From assembly GCF_040403615.1 (NCBI RefSeq), contig NZ_JBBAKG010000018.1, positions 15,568-79,567 on the forward strand: a stretch of 64,000 bases of DNA, written 5' to 3'. A model generated the notes under the pieces. That model was given only the letters and a program-made list of their open reading frames with translations, made no database searches and was not told where the DNA came from. This DNA is from Haliscomenobacter sp040403615 (GTDB lineage Bacteria > Bacteroidota > Bacteroidia > Chitinophagales > Saprospiraceae). This document shows, one piece after another, positions 44,468 through 53,003 of the stretch (within the stretch, counting starts at the first letter, position 1; each line of letters starts with the position of its first letter). A program made the translations under genes and the position numbers.

Positions 44468-44550
44468 TGGGGGTGGATGGATTCGAACCAACTCAGTCAA
44501 AGACACCAGATTTACAGTCTGGCCCGCCTCTCCACCTGCGGCGCACCCCC
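44468..44550 (-). tRNA. tRNA-Tyr (anticodon GTA)
   Basis: 83-nt class II tRNA with long variable arm, acceptor GGGGGTG/CACCCCC and anticodon loop CTGTAAA. The 3' end is followed by CAA, so CCA is not encoded. Confidence 0.94.
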
Positions 44551-44625
44551 TTGGAGCCCATGATCAACCTATTGAATGAATTCATCAGTTGATCGATGAG
44601 AAAAAATCGTGTGTTGAGCAACATG

Positions 44626-44698
44626 AGCCAGCAGAGGGACTCGAACCCCCGACCAGCTGATTACAAATCAGCTGCTCTACCAACTGAGCTATGCTGGC
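44626..44698 (-). tRNA. tRNA-Thr (anticodon TGT)
   Basis: Acceptor GCCAGCA/TGCTGGC, anticodon stem GCTGA/TCAGC with loop TTTGTAA. The CCA is not encoded (CAT follows). First tRNA of the operon. Confidence 0.94.
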
Positions 44699-44883
44699 GT
44701 GGATATAATAAGCATTGTTTTTTTTAGTTAACAAAAGTCACTTGGTAAGGACTTATAAACCAACAAAAACGAACTGCTTAAAAGGCACATTATAGTAGGT
44801 TTTTCAACCTGCTCAAACCACTAATTTTGGTCAGAAATGTCAAGTTTTATAAGCATTTCGGCATCTTTTTCCGAAAGCGATTG

Positions 44884-44914
44884 CAAAGATAGTGCCTCTT
44901 GTAGAATTATCAAA
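44884..44914 (-). promoter_or_regulatory. Promoter of the tRNA-tuf-secE-nusG-rpl-rpo operon
   Basis: On the minus strand TTTG (44911-44914), exactly 19 nt and TATCTTTG (44884-44891): a perfect match to the Bacteroidota TTTG-N19-TAnnTTTG promoter. A second, weaker candidate TATATTTG lies at 44964-44971 with a 21-nt spacer. The predicted leader to the first tRNA is about 180 nt. Confidence 0.75.
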
Positions 44915-45012
44915 TTTTAGTGAACTTTTTTTTCTTTGATTTCTTCTTTTTCAAAGCGTGGGGCAAATATAGGGTAATGGGTTTGATATTTTCAAAGGTT
45001 CTTGCTAAAAAG

Positions 45013-45119
45013 TTTAACGGGTTTAACCAACGTTGCCTGGTTTTGGTTCCTGGCAGGTGGTTAAACCCGTTAAATTAAATTGGAGGGATGCCTGTTGGGG
45101 TGCCCCTGCGTGGGCACCC
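45013..45119. repeat. Perfect 17-bp inverted repeat and a second 8-bp hairpin
   Basis: TTTAACGGGTTTAACCA (45013-45029) pairs perfectly with 45058-45074 across a 28-nt loop. GGGTGCCC (45098-45105) pairs with 45112-45119. They lie in the spacer between the hpf gene and the tRNA operon promoter. A third palindrome (AGGGGCGAT/ATCGCCCCT) runs into the hpf stop codon. Confidence 0.6.
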
Positions 45120-45144
45120 TAGGGGCGATTACATTGGATCGCCC

Positions 45145-45438
45145 CTACGCGTGTTTTTCTTTGTATTTGATGATTTGTCGTTTTAAGGAATCAACCGCAA
45201 GCTCTACTGCTGCCTCGAAAGATTTGTTGGTTACTTTGGCGATCAAGGTTTCTCCGGGTACATTTATTCGTACCTCTGCAATTTTTTCCCGTACCTGTCC
45301 TGAATTTTCTAATTTTAACACAACTCGAGCATTGATGATTCGGTCAAAAAACTGATCAATTTTGCTCAATTTCTTCTCGATAAAGTCAACCAATTTGCTG
45401 TCAACTTTAAACTGTACTGCTTCAGTGTACACTACCAT
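45145..45438 (-). CDS. Ribosome hibernation-promoting factor (short HPF/RaiA family)
   Basis: 97 aa, MVVYTEAVQFKVDSKLVDFI start, with the beta-alpha-beta-beta-beta-alpha pattern (KKLSKIDQFFDRI, ARVVLKLEN, AEVRINVPGETLIA, SFEAAVELAVDSLKRQI). It lacks the C-terminal extension of long HPF. It binds 30S subunits in stationary phase and forms inactive ribosomes. It lies directly downstream of the xer gene (62 bp), both minus strand. Its stop codon is inside a hairpin. Confidence 0.9.
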   Translation of the reverse strand: MVVYTEAVQFKVDSKLVDFIEKKLSKIDQFFDRIINARVVLKLENSGQVREKIAEVRINVPGETLIAKVTNKSFEAAVELAVDSLKRQIIKYKEKHA

Positions 45439-45500
45439 AATTCAAGAATTTAAAGGGTTAGACCATAAAGATCGATTCTTCATCTGCAAACAAGATGGCA

Positions 45501-46394
45501 CTATTGCGCACCTGATTTGGGATGAGCTTGTTGGTAAATTTTTTTTAGTCGTTCAATAGAGTGGTGGGTGTAAATTTGAGTTGCGGCCAAACTGGAATGG
45601 CCCAACAATTCTTTGATGGCATTTAGATCGGCACCGTGATCTGATAAGTGGGTGGCAAAAGAGTGCCTCAGTACGTGAGGGCTGCGCTTTTCCTGCGTTG
45701 TAACGGTGCTCAAATAAGCATTTACGATTCTATAGACGAGTTTTGGATAAGCGGGTTTACCTTGATGGGTTAGCAATAAAGCCGTTTCATTAGTGCTTGA
45801 GAATGCTGCTGTTCGCAGATCAAGGTATTGCTTCAACAATGTGGCTGTAGCATGAGAAATAGGAATAAGCCTTTCCTTGTTGCCTTTCCCCAGCACTTTG
45901 ATGGTTTGAGCATGCATATTCAAATCCGACACTTTTAATCCCAATAGCTCAGCTCGGCGCATTCCGGTGAGGTACAACAACTCTATAATGACTTGATCTC
46001 GCATAGTGAGGTAATCACTTGGAGTTTCAATCGGGTCGAGCAGTTGGGCCAGGTTTTGCTCAGGCACTACTGCGGGCAGACGCTTGCCCAATTTGGGCAA
46101 ACTTACTTGCAACATAGGCGAACGAGGGATGATTTTCTCTCGTTGCAAATAGCGAAAATAAGATTTAAGGGTAGACAATTTGCGGCGGATGGTCGAAGCT
46201 GCACTCTTTTGCTCCATTAAGGATACGGCCCAGGAACGGATGTGAATATGCTGAATCAAAGTTGGATCAGCAATTTCATATTGGTTTTGCAGGTAAGTAG
46301 TAAACTGCAACAGATCAGTCCGGTACGCTTCTATGGTATACAAAGAGAAGCGTTTTTCATACTGCAAGTACCTCAGAAATTCTGTTGTCGTCAT
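45501..46394 (-). CDS. Xer-type tyrosine recombinase
   Basis: 297 aa, usual length of chromosomal XerC/XerD. The N-terminal SAM-like domain covers about 1-90. The catalytic residues are all present: R146 (LTGMRRAEL), K170 (LGKGNKER), H240-x2-R243 (SPHVLRHSF), H266 (LLGHSS) and Y275 (QIYTHHS). It most likely resolves chromosome dimers at dif rather than integrating elements, because no integron, att duplication or phage genes lie nearby. Which of XerC or XerD cannot be told from this alone. Confidence 0.92.
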   Translation of the reverse strand: MTTTEFLRYLQYEKRFSLYTIEAYRTDLLQFTTYLQNQYEIADPTLIQHIHIRSWAVSLMEQKSAASTIRRKLSTLKSYFRYLQREKIIPRSPMLQVSLPKLGKRLPAVVPEQNLAQLLDPIETPSDYLTMRDQVIIELLYLTGMRRAELLGLKVSDLNMHAQTIKVLGKGNKERLIPISHATATLLKQYLDLRTAAFSSTNETALLLTHQGKPAYPKLVYRIVNAYLSTVTTQEKRSPHVLRHSFATHLSDHGADLNAIKELLGHSSLAATQIYTHHSIERLKKIYQQAHPKSGAQ

Positions 46395-46572
46395 TTATTC
46401 GGATTGTACAGATCTGAACTAAATATAGAAAATTAGATGGAGAAAGTCAAGGGGTGATTTAACTTTTGGTTAACATTGCAGGGGTACACTTTTGCTAAAA
46501 TGTTGATAACACGCTGGTTAATATGACATTTTCCTATGTTTTTTTTGCTCTTTTTGTAACCTAATTTCTGGT

Positions 46573-47475
46573 TCAAATAGCATCTGGATCAATACCCAAT
46601 TCCTTTAACTTTTGGATTAGTTTTTCTTTCTCTGATTTTTCATGGTCGGCACGTTGCTTTTCTTGATCAGCACGCTGTTGCTCCTGTTCGGCGCGTTGTT
46701 GCTCCTGTTCGGCGCGTTGTTGCTCATGATCCGCACGCTGTTGCTCATGATCAGCGCGTTGTTTTTCCTGTTTGAACTGTTTTATCTCCTGTTCAATCCT
46801 GGAGGCTTGAGCAAGAATCATCCTTTCTTGCTCTTCCAGCATTTGAACCTTATTTTTCATTTCTTCTCTTTGTTGTTCCAATTCTTCTAAAGCGGTGTTT
46901 TGCTCATCAAATAATTCGAGGTAAGACAGAAAAGGTTGTCCATCGGGTCGAAAAAGTTCCAGAATCCCGTTTTTCATGCTCCACCGTACTCCAAGAATTG
47001 GGCTTAACCACTCTTCTTCGCTGATTTCTTGCAACACCAAAGTGTCAGTACGACGGGCATAAACTGAAAAAATAAATCGGATGGGGTCGTAGATGTAATA
47101 TTCTTCTACACCATAGGTTTGGTAAAAGGCCAGCTTTTTTTCCATCTCTTTAGCCGTATTGCTCGGCGAAAGAATTTCTACCACAACCTGGGGAGGCAAA
47201 TTATTTTCTGCAAATTGAATGTAGGAGCCACGCGATTCTTTAGGGGCGCCGATGGCAATCAACACGTCGGGCGCTACCCGAATATCGATACGGCCTTTTA
47301 CTGGATACCAGAGCAGGTCGCCCGCCACAAAAACGTCTGGTCGGTCTTTAAAAACTGCATCCATTCCCAGCTTGATCAATGCAATCCATTCCCATTGCAA
47401 GGTGTTGTCTGCCATTCGCTTGCCATCTGAGCTGGGGTAAATCTTGTAGAGTTCTTCTTTGTTTAAGGTGCGCAT
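46573..47475 (-). CDS. Uma2-family PD-(D/E)XK endonuclease with heptad-repeat C-terminal tail
   Basis: 300 aa. The Uma2 (DUF820) core covers about 15-185: GRIDIRVAPDVLIAIG supplies the Asp and VVEILSPSNTAKEMEKKL the E-x-x motif. Residues about 195-285 are a long coiled coil that contains six in-phase copies of a seven-residue unit, QQRADHE or QQRAEQE, encoded by 21-bp repeats at about 46640-46770. Uma2 proteins are expanded in Bacteroidota and cyanobacteria; function unknown. The repeats can vary by slippage. It lies alone downstream of the SusD end. Confidence 0.78.
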   Translation of the reverse strand: MRTLNKEELYKIYPSSDGKRMADNTLQWEWIALIKLGMDAVFKDRPDVFVAGDLLWYPVKGRIDIRVAPDVLIAIGAPKESRGSYIQFAENNLPPQVVVEILSPSNTAKEMEKKLAFYQTYGVEEYYIYDPIRFIFSVYARRTDTLVLQEISEEEWLSPILGVRWSMKNGILELFRPDGQPFLSYLELFDEQNTALEELEQQREEMKNKVQMLEEQERMILAQASRIEQEIKQFKQEKQRADHEQQRADHEQQRAEQEQQRAEQEQQRADQEKQRADHEKSEKEKLIQKLKELGIDPDAI

Positions 47476-47614
47476 ACCTTATTGTTTTCAATTAAAGAAT
47501 TGCATTATCTCCTCTTTACCCCAACAATTTACATGAAAATAAAGATTATCACAAGCAAAAATAATAAACTTTTGTTTTTAAAATAAATAATTTAAAAATA
47601 AAAATAAAAAAAAG

Positions 47615-47640
47615 AAGCTACCCCTATGCAGAAGTAGCTC
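47615..47640 (-). terminator. Intrinsic terminator after the SusC/SusD locus A
   Basis: In the minus-strand RNA a 10-bp stem (with three G-U pairs) and 6-nt loop is followed by CUUUUUUUUAUUUUU. It lies 28 bp past the SusD stop, the classical form of a Rho-independent terminator. Confidence 0.8.
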
Positions 47641-47667
47641 CCCTTTAAACTTGACGTAAATAGTAGA

Positions 47668-49026
47668 TTAATACCCAGGATTCTGAGTCAAGTTCTTATT
47701 GGTATCCGTTTCCCGTTGTGGAATGGGCAAAACCAGTAAGTTGTCACCAAAAGGTTTGGCCCCTACACTAGCCCGAGTGCGTTTGATGTCATCCAGATAA
47801 TTGCCTTCAAATGACAACTCGAGGTGGCGTTCTTTCAGAATTGCAGCCAGAGTTGTAGTGCCCAAGGCAGCCAAACCAGCTCTGGTGCGTGTTCTATTCA
47901 CGTCAGCCAGTGGTGTAGCACCTACGGATGTACCCAAACGTTGGTTACATTCTGCGCGAGTCAGGTACATTTCAGCCGTACGTACGACTGGAACATCACC
48001 AAATCGGTCTAAAAATTTGCGGGTAAAAATACGATTACTTGCCGTGGTAGTGAACGTTTTACGCACATCACCAGCTTCAAACAAATCAGTATATTTGGTT
48101 TGTATCCGAATGTCACCACGTCCTTGGAATGTTGCTGGCGCGAAATAGGTATTCATAGCATTGGTCCCATCCTGATCCGATACGGCGATGCGGAAGATGA
48201 TTTCATTGCTCGCCCCACCGGTAGCAAAAACGTCTGCAAAGCTAGCTGCCAATCCACGTGCTCCAGATTGGATGACTTTGTTGGCAGCATCACGAGCCAG
48301 CGCGTAGTTGCCTTGCATCAGGTATACCCGCGACAACATTGCAGATGCCGCATCACGCGTAGCAAGGGTAGCATTGTCACCCGCCTTAGTAGCTGGCAGC
48401 AAAGTTTCTGCTTTGGTCAAGTCTTCAATAACTTGTGCGTAAATGGCTTGAACACTCGATCTTGAGCGATAGTCAGCATCGGTAATAACCCGGGTAGGGG
48501 TAGTAACCAATGGCACCCCTGGATTGGCGTTGTTGTCGCCATCGCCCCAGGTTTTACCCCACAATTTCACCAGCTCGAAGTACAAAACCCCACGGATAAA
48601 GCGAGCTTCTGCTTCAACCCGCCCACGATCGGCTGCATCCAAGATACTCAAGGCAGACAACACGTTATTGGCGCGGTTGATGGCACCATAAGCATCTCTC
48701 CAGGTTGCGTAGGTTTGGGTATTGCCGGGTGTAATGGCTTTCCGCCAGACTTCATCCAGTGTAGCAAAGGTACCGCCAAAAACAAATTCGCGGTCATCAC
48801 CAAGTAATTCATTGGTAAATTGAAAACCACCCCCATAAACGTCACCATCGCTAAGGCCATCGTAAGCACCGGTCAGGGTCACTTTTACGTCTTGCGGAGT
48901 GGCCAAGGCCAGATTTTCATCGATGGTCTGCGTAGGCGCAACATCCAGTTTGCTGTCGCAAGCCGAAGCCCCCAAAAGGATCAGGGCAAACGGCGCTATA
49001 TGTTTGAGCATTTTGTGCATTTTCAT
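47668..49026 (-). CDS. SusD/RagB family nutrient-binding lipoprotein (locus A)
   Basis: 452 aa from ATG at 49026 (MKMHKMLKHIAPFALILLG), lipobox LLGASAC. The TPR-rich SusD fold is recognised by YGAINRANNVLSALS, EARFIRGVLYFELVKLWG, SAMLSRVYLMQGNYALARD and the C-terminal AEMYLTRAECNQRLG and ILKERHLELSFEGN. It sits on the outer membrane surface and delivers oligosaccharide or other substrate to the SusC channel encoded directly upstream. The ligand cannot be predicted. Confidence 0.92.
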   Translation of the reverse strand: MKMHKMLKHIAPFALILLGASACDSKLDVAPTQTIDENLALATPQDVKVTLTGAYDGLSDGDVYGGGFQFTNELLGDDREFVFGGTFATLDEVWRKAITPGNTQTYATWRDAYGAINRANNVLSALSILDAADRGRVEAEARFIRGVLYFELVKLWGKTWGDGDNNANPGVPLVTTPTRVITDADYRSRSSVQAIYAQVIEDLTKAETLLPATKAGDNATLATRDAASAMLSRVYLMQGNYALARDAANKVIQSGARGLAASFADVFATGGASNEIIFRIAVSDQDGTNAMNTYFAPATFQGRGDIRIQTKYTDLFEAGDVRKTFTTTASNRIFTRKFLDRFGDVPVVRTAEMYLTRAECNQRLGTSVGATPLADVNRTRTRAGLAALGTTTLAAILKERHLELSFEGNYLDDIKRTRASVGAKPFGDNLLVLPIPQRETDTNKNLTQNPGY

Positions 49027-49065
49027 TTTTTTAAAGGTTAAAAACATTTTGCGCTGTTCCGGGAA

Positions 49066-52000
49066 TTAGAACCCGATGTTAAAGCCAGCCAGGATCGTTC
49101 TGGGCTGAGGAGCAGTGTAAAAGTCATAACCTTGTGCAATGTTGGTTACAATGTCATCAGCGTTAACTTCTGGATCCCAACCGATGTAGTTGGTCCAGGT
49201 AAGCAAGTTTTGTCCTGTTACAAATAACCGCAAGCTCTGGATCTTGGCTTTGCTGGTCAATGTTTTAGGGAAGTTGTAAGACAAGGTTGCGTTGCGCAAA
49301 CGGACGAAAGAACCATCCTGAATAAAGCGGCTGGAAGGCTGGGCTCCGTTGTTGAAGAACAAACGGGCTTCAGGAATATTGGTATTGGGGTTCTCTTTCG
49401 TCCAGGCAGCCAACTGATCTACAGTTTGGTTGTCTTCAAAACGCGCATTGGCAGAAGAGAAACGACCTACCCCGTAAAAGTTGAGTTCGTTGCCGATTAC
49501 AGCACTGAACAATACAGACAGTTCAAGACCTTTGTAGCTGAAGGTATTGGTTACGCCACCGATCCAATCGGGAAGTGGGCTACCTACTACTACCCGGGTT
49601 GCCTGGCTGTAAGTGCTGGTGGTTTCACGGTTGCCTTCGGTGGCATTTTTGTACCACAATGCATTACCATTGGCAGGATCTACACCAGCGTATTCAGCAG
49701 TGAAGTAGGTACCCAATGGTTGGCCTTCTACGGCGCGGCTCATGTTGTTCAAACCAGCCTCGATGATTTGGCCTTGCAGGTCGGTGATCTGGTTTTTATT
49801 GGCTGCAAAGTTCAAGCTGGTTTTCCAATGGAAAGCACCTCTTACTACATCGGTGTTCAATACGACTTCTATCCCCTGGTTGGTCAATTTACCAACGTTA
49901 CGGAATTGAGTGGCAAAACCTGTAGTTGACGGAATGTTTACATTTAACAACAGACCAGTGGTGCTCTTGCTGTAAAAATCGATTTCCCCAGTGATGCGAT
50001 CCTTGAACAAACCAAAGTCGATACCTGCGTCGAACTGATCAGTGGTTTCCCAGCTCAAATCAGGGTTGCCCAACTGGGAAGGACGCTGACCAGGAGCGCC
50101 ATTGTAACCAGCGTCACCCTGGAAAAGTCCCAACTGTGGGAAGTTGCCAATTTCTGCGTTACCGGTACGGCCATAGCTGGCCCGCACCTTCAGGAAGCTG
50201 ATGGCCTTGTTGTTGTTCAAGAAGCCTTCTTCGGAAACAATCCAGCCCAAAGAAGCGGCAGGGAAGAAACCATAACGGCTTTCTTTACCAAAACGGGAAG
50301 AACCATCCGTACGTACACTTACACCCACGAGGTATTTATCGGCCAGTTTGACGTTGGCACGTGCAAAGTAAGACAAGAAGCGGAAGTTGGTTTCGGTAGA
50401 TTCACCGTTTGTTTTGCGGGCAGCACTGGCAATCTGGCGATAGGCGTCAGAAGGGAAATCCTGGCCTTCGATGAAGTTGGTCTTCTGCTGTGATTGCTGA
50501 TAAGCCATACCCGCTGTCAGATCCAGTCGGGTTTTACCGAAGCCTGTATTGTAGGTAAAGTAGTTGTTCGTGTTGTAGTTTTCAACCCGGGTGAACAGGT
50601 TTCGCCCCAACCCCAGGGGTGCACTAAAGTTGCGCTGGGTTTTGCTGTTGTAGTACAACTCCTCTTGTTGATCCAATAGGTCCAGTGCAAATTCTGAACG
50701 GAAGCTCAAACCATCCAGAATGCTGACTTGCGCATAAACGCTGCTCAAGTTGCGGTTGGTATTGGTGTTGTAATAGGCGTTGCCAAGGTTGATCAGTGGG
50801 TTATAGTACACCGGAATGCTGATGTCTCCAGGAGGCGTACCTACTGGCAAACCTGTATCAGGATCGTTTTGTGGCGTCATTGGAGGCAAAGCCACGATCT
50901 GCATGGGGTTGTCAAACTGGCGGTCACCAGAGATGCGTTCGTTGAAAGAACGGCTCAAACTCGTATTGAACCCTACCTTCAACCACTTGTAAGCTTGGTG
51001 ATCGACGTTGATTCGACCAGAGATGCGGTTCAGCGCATTGCCAATCAAAATACCTTTTTGGTCAAACCATTGACCAGACATGTAAAACGTGGTTTTGTCG
51101 TTACCCCCTGAAATGTTCAGGTCGTGCTGTTGCATTGGCGCATCTTGATAGGCCAGCTTACCCCAATCGGTATCTTCAGCCTTATCCGTACCAAAAGTAC
51201 CCAAACTTTGGGTTTTGAAAAAATCCTCCATGTAGGTGGTGTACGAGTCTGGATCAGAAGCAGCGAGGCCATCGATGCGGTCAGAGTTTGCCGCAGCCTG
51301 GCGATACAATTTCAGGTACTGCTCCGTATTCAAGAACTCCAACAAACGGGCGGGATTGCTCTGGCCGTACTGGAAGCCATAATTAACGCTAGTGCGACCT
51401 GTTTTACCACGCTTGGTGGTTACCAGCACTACTCCGTTGGCAGCACGTGCACCGTAGATGGCGGCAGCAGAAGCGTCTTTCAGGATTTCGATGGATGCAA
51501 TGTCTTGAGGATTAATGTCGGCAAGAGGGTTGGTAGCTCCACCAAATGAACCCAAGTCCGCTGTTGTAGCCGGAATCCCATCAATCACTATCAAGGGCTC
51601 GTTGGAAGCGGATACTGAAGATTGGCCGCGTACCCGAATCTGTACAGCCTGGCCCAATTTACCATTACCAGAGGTGATTTGTACACCTGCTGCTTTGCCT
51701 TGCATGGCTTGGTCGAAGCTGGTTACGGGCATGTCTTTGATGTCCTCGGTGCGAATTTTGGCGATGTTACCCGTCAATTCGCGCTTGATGGCCGTACCGT
51801 AACCCGTTACGAGCACCTCAGCCAAATCGATACCTGGCTGGAGAACAATGGTAAGTTCGGTGCGATTGTTTAGGGCTTCTTCCAAAGTTGCAAAACCAGT
51901 ATAGGAAATAACCAGAATGGCATTTCCGGTTGCAGTGACTTTGAAATTTCCGTCAATGTCTGATACAGTGCCAATGCTTGTCCCTTTTACCATGATGCTT

Positions 52001-52116
52001 GCACCAATGAGTGCATCGCCATCTCTGTCGGTTACTTTGCCACTGATGGATTGTTGTCCAAAAACAACCGTAGCTCCAAAGAGCAGCAGTGCCAAAGCGA
52101 GTAAATGTTTTTTCAT
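49066..52116 (-). CDS. SusC/RagA family TonB-linked outer membrane protein (locus A)
   Basis: 1016 aa, signal peptide MKKHLLALALLLFGATVVF. The carboxypeptidase-regulatory-like domain covers about 22-100 (ISGKVTDRDGDALIGAS). The TonB box (AEVLVTGYGT) and plug follow (MQGKAAGVQITSGNG, VRVRGQSSVSASN-like and IVIDGIPA), then the barrel to the C-terminal FNIGF. It forms the TonB-powered uptake channel with SusD next to it, 39 bp downstream. Confidence 0.93.
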   Translation of the reverse strand: MKKHLLALALLLFGATVVFGQQSISGKVTDRDGDALIGASIMVKGTSIGTVSDIDGNFKVTATGNAILVISYTGFATLEEALNNRTELTIVLQPGIDLAEVLVTGYGTAIKRELTGNIAKIRTEDIKDMPVTSFDQAMQGKAAGVQITSGNGKLGQAVQIRVRGQSSVSASNEPLIVIDGIPATTADLGSFGGATNPLADINPQDIASIEILKDASAAAIYGARAANGVVLVTTKRGKTGRTSVNYGFQYGQSNPARLLEFLNTEQYLKLYRQAAANSDRIDGLAASDPDSYTTYMEDFFKTQSLGTFGTDKAEDTDWGKLAYQDAPMQQHDLNISGGNDKTTFYMSGQWFDQKGILIGNALNRISGRINVDHQAYKWLKVGFNTSLSRSFNERISGDRQFDNPMQIVALPPMTPQNDPDTGLPVGTPPGDISIPVYYNPLINLGNAYYNTNTNRNLSSVYAQVSILDGLSFRSEFALDLLDQQEELYYNSKTQRNFSAPLGLGRNLFTRVENYNTNNYFTYNTGFGKTRLDLTAGMAYQQSQQKTNFIEGQDFPSDAYRQIASAARKTNGESTETNFRFLSYFARANVKLADKYLVGVSVRTDGSSRFGKESRYGFFPAASLGWIVSEEGFLNNNKAISFLKVRASYGRTGNAEIGNFPQLGLFQGDAGYNGAPGQRPSQLGNPDLSWETTDQFDAGIDFGLFKDRITGEIDFYSKSTTGLLLNVNIPSTTGFATQFRNVGKLTNQGIEVVLNTDVVRGAFHWKTSLNFAANKNQITDLQGQIIEAGLNNMSRAVEGQPLGTYFTAEYAGVDPANGNALWYKNATEGNRETTSTYSQATRVVVGSPLPDWIGGVTNTFSYKGLELSVLFSAVIGNELNFYGVGRFSSANARFEDNQTVDQLAAWTKENPNTNIPEARLFFNNGAQPSSRFIQDGSFVRLRNATLSYNFPKTLTSKAKIQSLRLFVTGQNLLTWTNYIGWDPEVNADDIVTNIAQGYDFYTAPQPRTILAGFNIGF

Positions 52117-52344
52117 ACCAATGAATTTGATTTTATTGAATTGTCGAAAATATACATTCAGTCAGGTTGAAGACCTGAGTGTTGCCGTGAAAAAAATTAG
52201 GCGTTGTGTTCAAGGGATGGGTAATCTAGAATCGCTGTAAACAACAGAACGTTTGGAACTGATCTAGGGCTGCCTATACTTTTTTTTCAAACCTGCTTAT
52301 GCAATCTGGCTTACAAAAAAATAGGATCCTGCAAAAATAGAAAT

Positions 52345-52365
52345 GGAGCGCTTAAAAAGCACTCC
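52345..52365. terminator. Hairpin downstream of SusC/SusD locus B
   Basis: GGAGCGCTT (52345-52353) pairs with AAGCACTCC (52357-52365), 8 of 9 bp. It is 27 bp past the stop of the last gene of locus B. In the rest of the 276-bp spacer a small TCAGGTT/AACCTGA hairpin also lies at 52160-52176. Confidence 0.5.
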
Positions 52366-52392
52366 ACTTCACAATTATTTAACAAAAAATTG

Positions 52393-52953
52393 TTAATTCA
52401 CTACATTCGCTTGATGAAGAAATGGAGAAGAATAAAAAGCTCCACCGGTAATGTTCGCACCAGTATTGGCGGCATTAAAGGATTTTCCATTGGTCAACTT
52501 CATCGTACCACGCACTTCGAAACGATCCGTTGCTGTAAGATCAGCGTCGGTAAGCCCTAACTTATCCTGCATTTCCTTACCCGTAATGGTAATGGTTGCC
52601 CGAGGATAGCCTGTAGTCGGATCCTTGGCATAAGCAGATGCAGGGATCGACTTGAGCGCTACGTCCGCCTTGCTACTGGTACCTCCAGTACGGTCAACAA
52701 AGCGCACCACTAAATCATAAGAAGCAAAGAGTGCTCCAGCTTCGGGTGTCACAGCTTCGGCAAGAAATTCAATTTTGGTACCAGCCAAGTTGGCTTTGCT
52801 TACCGTAAAAGCGGCCACTGGAAAAGGCGTAACTTGACGCATGTAGCCCCCTTGTTCGAAACTGAACTCATCTATCTTCTCGACGATTTCCGTTTCGCAG
52901 GATGAAAAAGCCAGCACAGAAAACAACAAACCAATTTTTATAATGCTTTTCAT
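52393..52953 (-). CDS. Hypothetical lipoprotein encoded with SusC/SusD locus B
   Basis: 186 aa, MKSIIKIGLLFSVLAFSSC lipoprotein signal. Beta-rich mature part with GGYMRQVTPFPV, SYDLVVRFVDRTGG and GTMKLTNGKSF. No family recognised. Like SusE/SusF-type surface lipoproteins it follows SusD in the same operon (50 bp) and may bind the transported ligand (inference). Confidence 0.65.
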   Translation of the reverse strand: MKSIIKIGLLFSVLAFSSCETEIVEKIDEFSFEQGGYMRQVTPFPVAAFTVSKANLAGTKIEFLAEAVTPEAGALFASYDLVVRFVDRTGGTSSKADVALKSIPASAYAKDPTTGYPRATITITGKEMQDKLGLTDADLTATDRFEVRGTMKLTNGKSFNAANTGANITGGAFYSSPFLHQANVVN

Positions 52954-53003
52954 GTTTACATTCGTTTTATCAGGTTGATAAATGAAATACCAGGCCCTTA
53001 AAT

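Noticed and set aside
45501..46394. Phage integrase or integrative element
   Set aside because: The gene has the size and context of chromosomal Xer; no att repeats or phage genes are visible.
46640..46780. CRISPR-like array
   Set aside because: The 21-bp repeats are in frame inside a coiled coil with no spacers.
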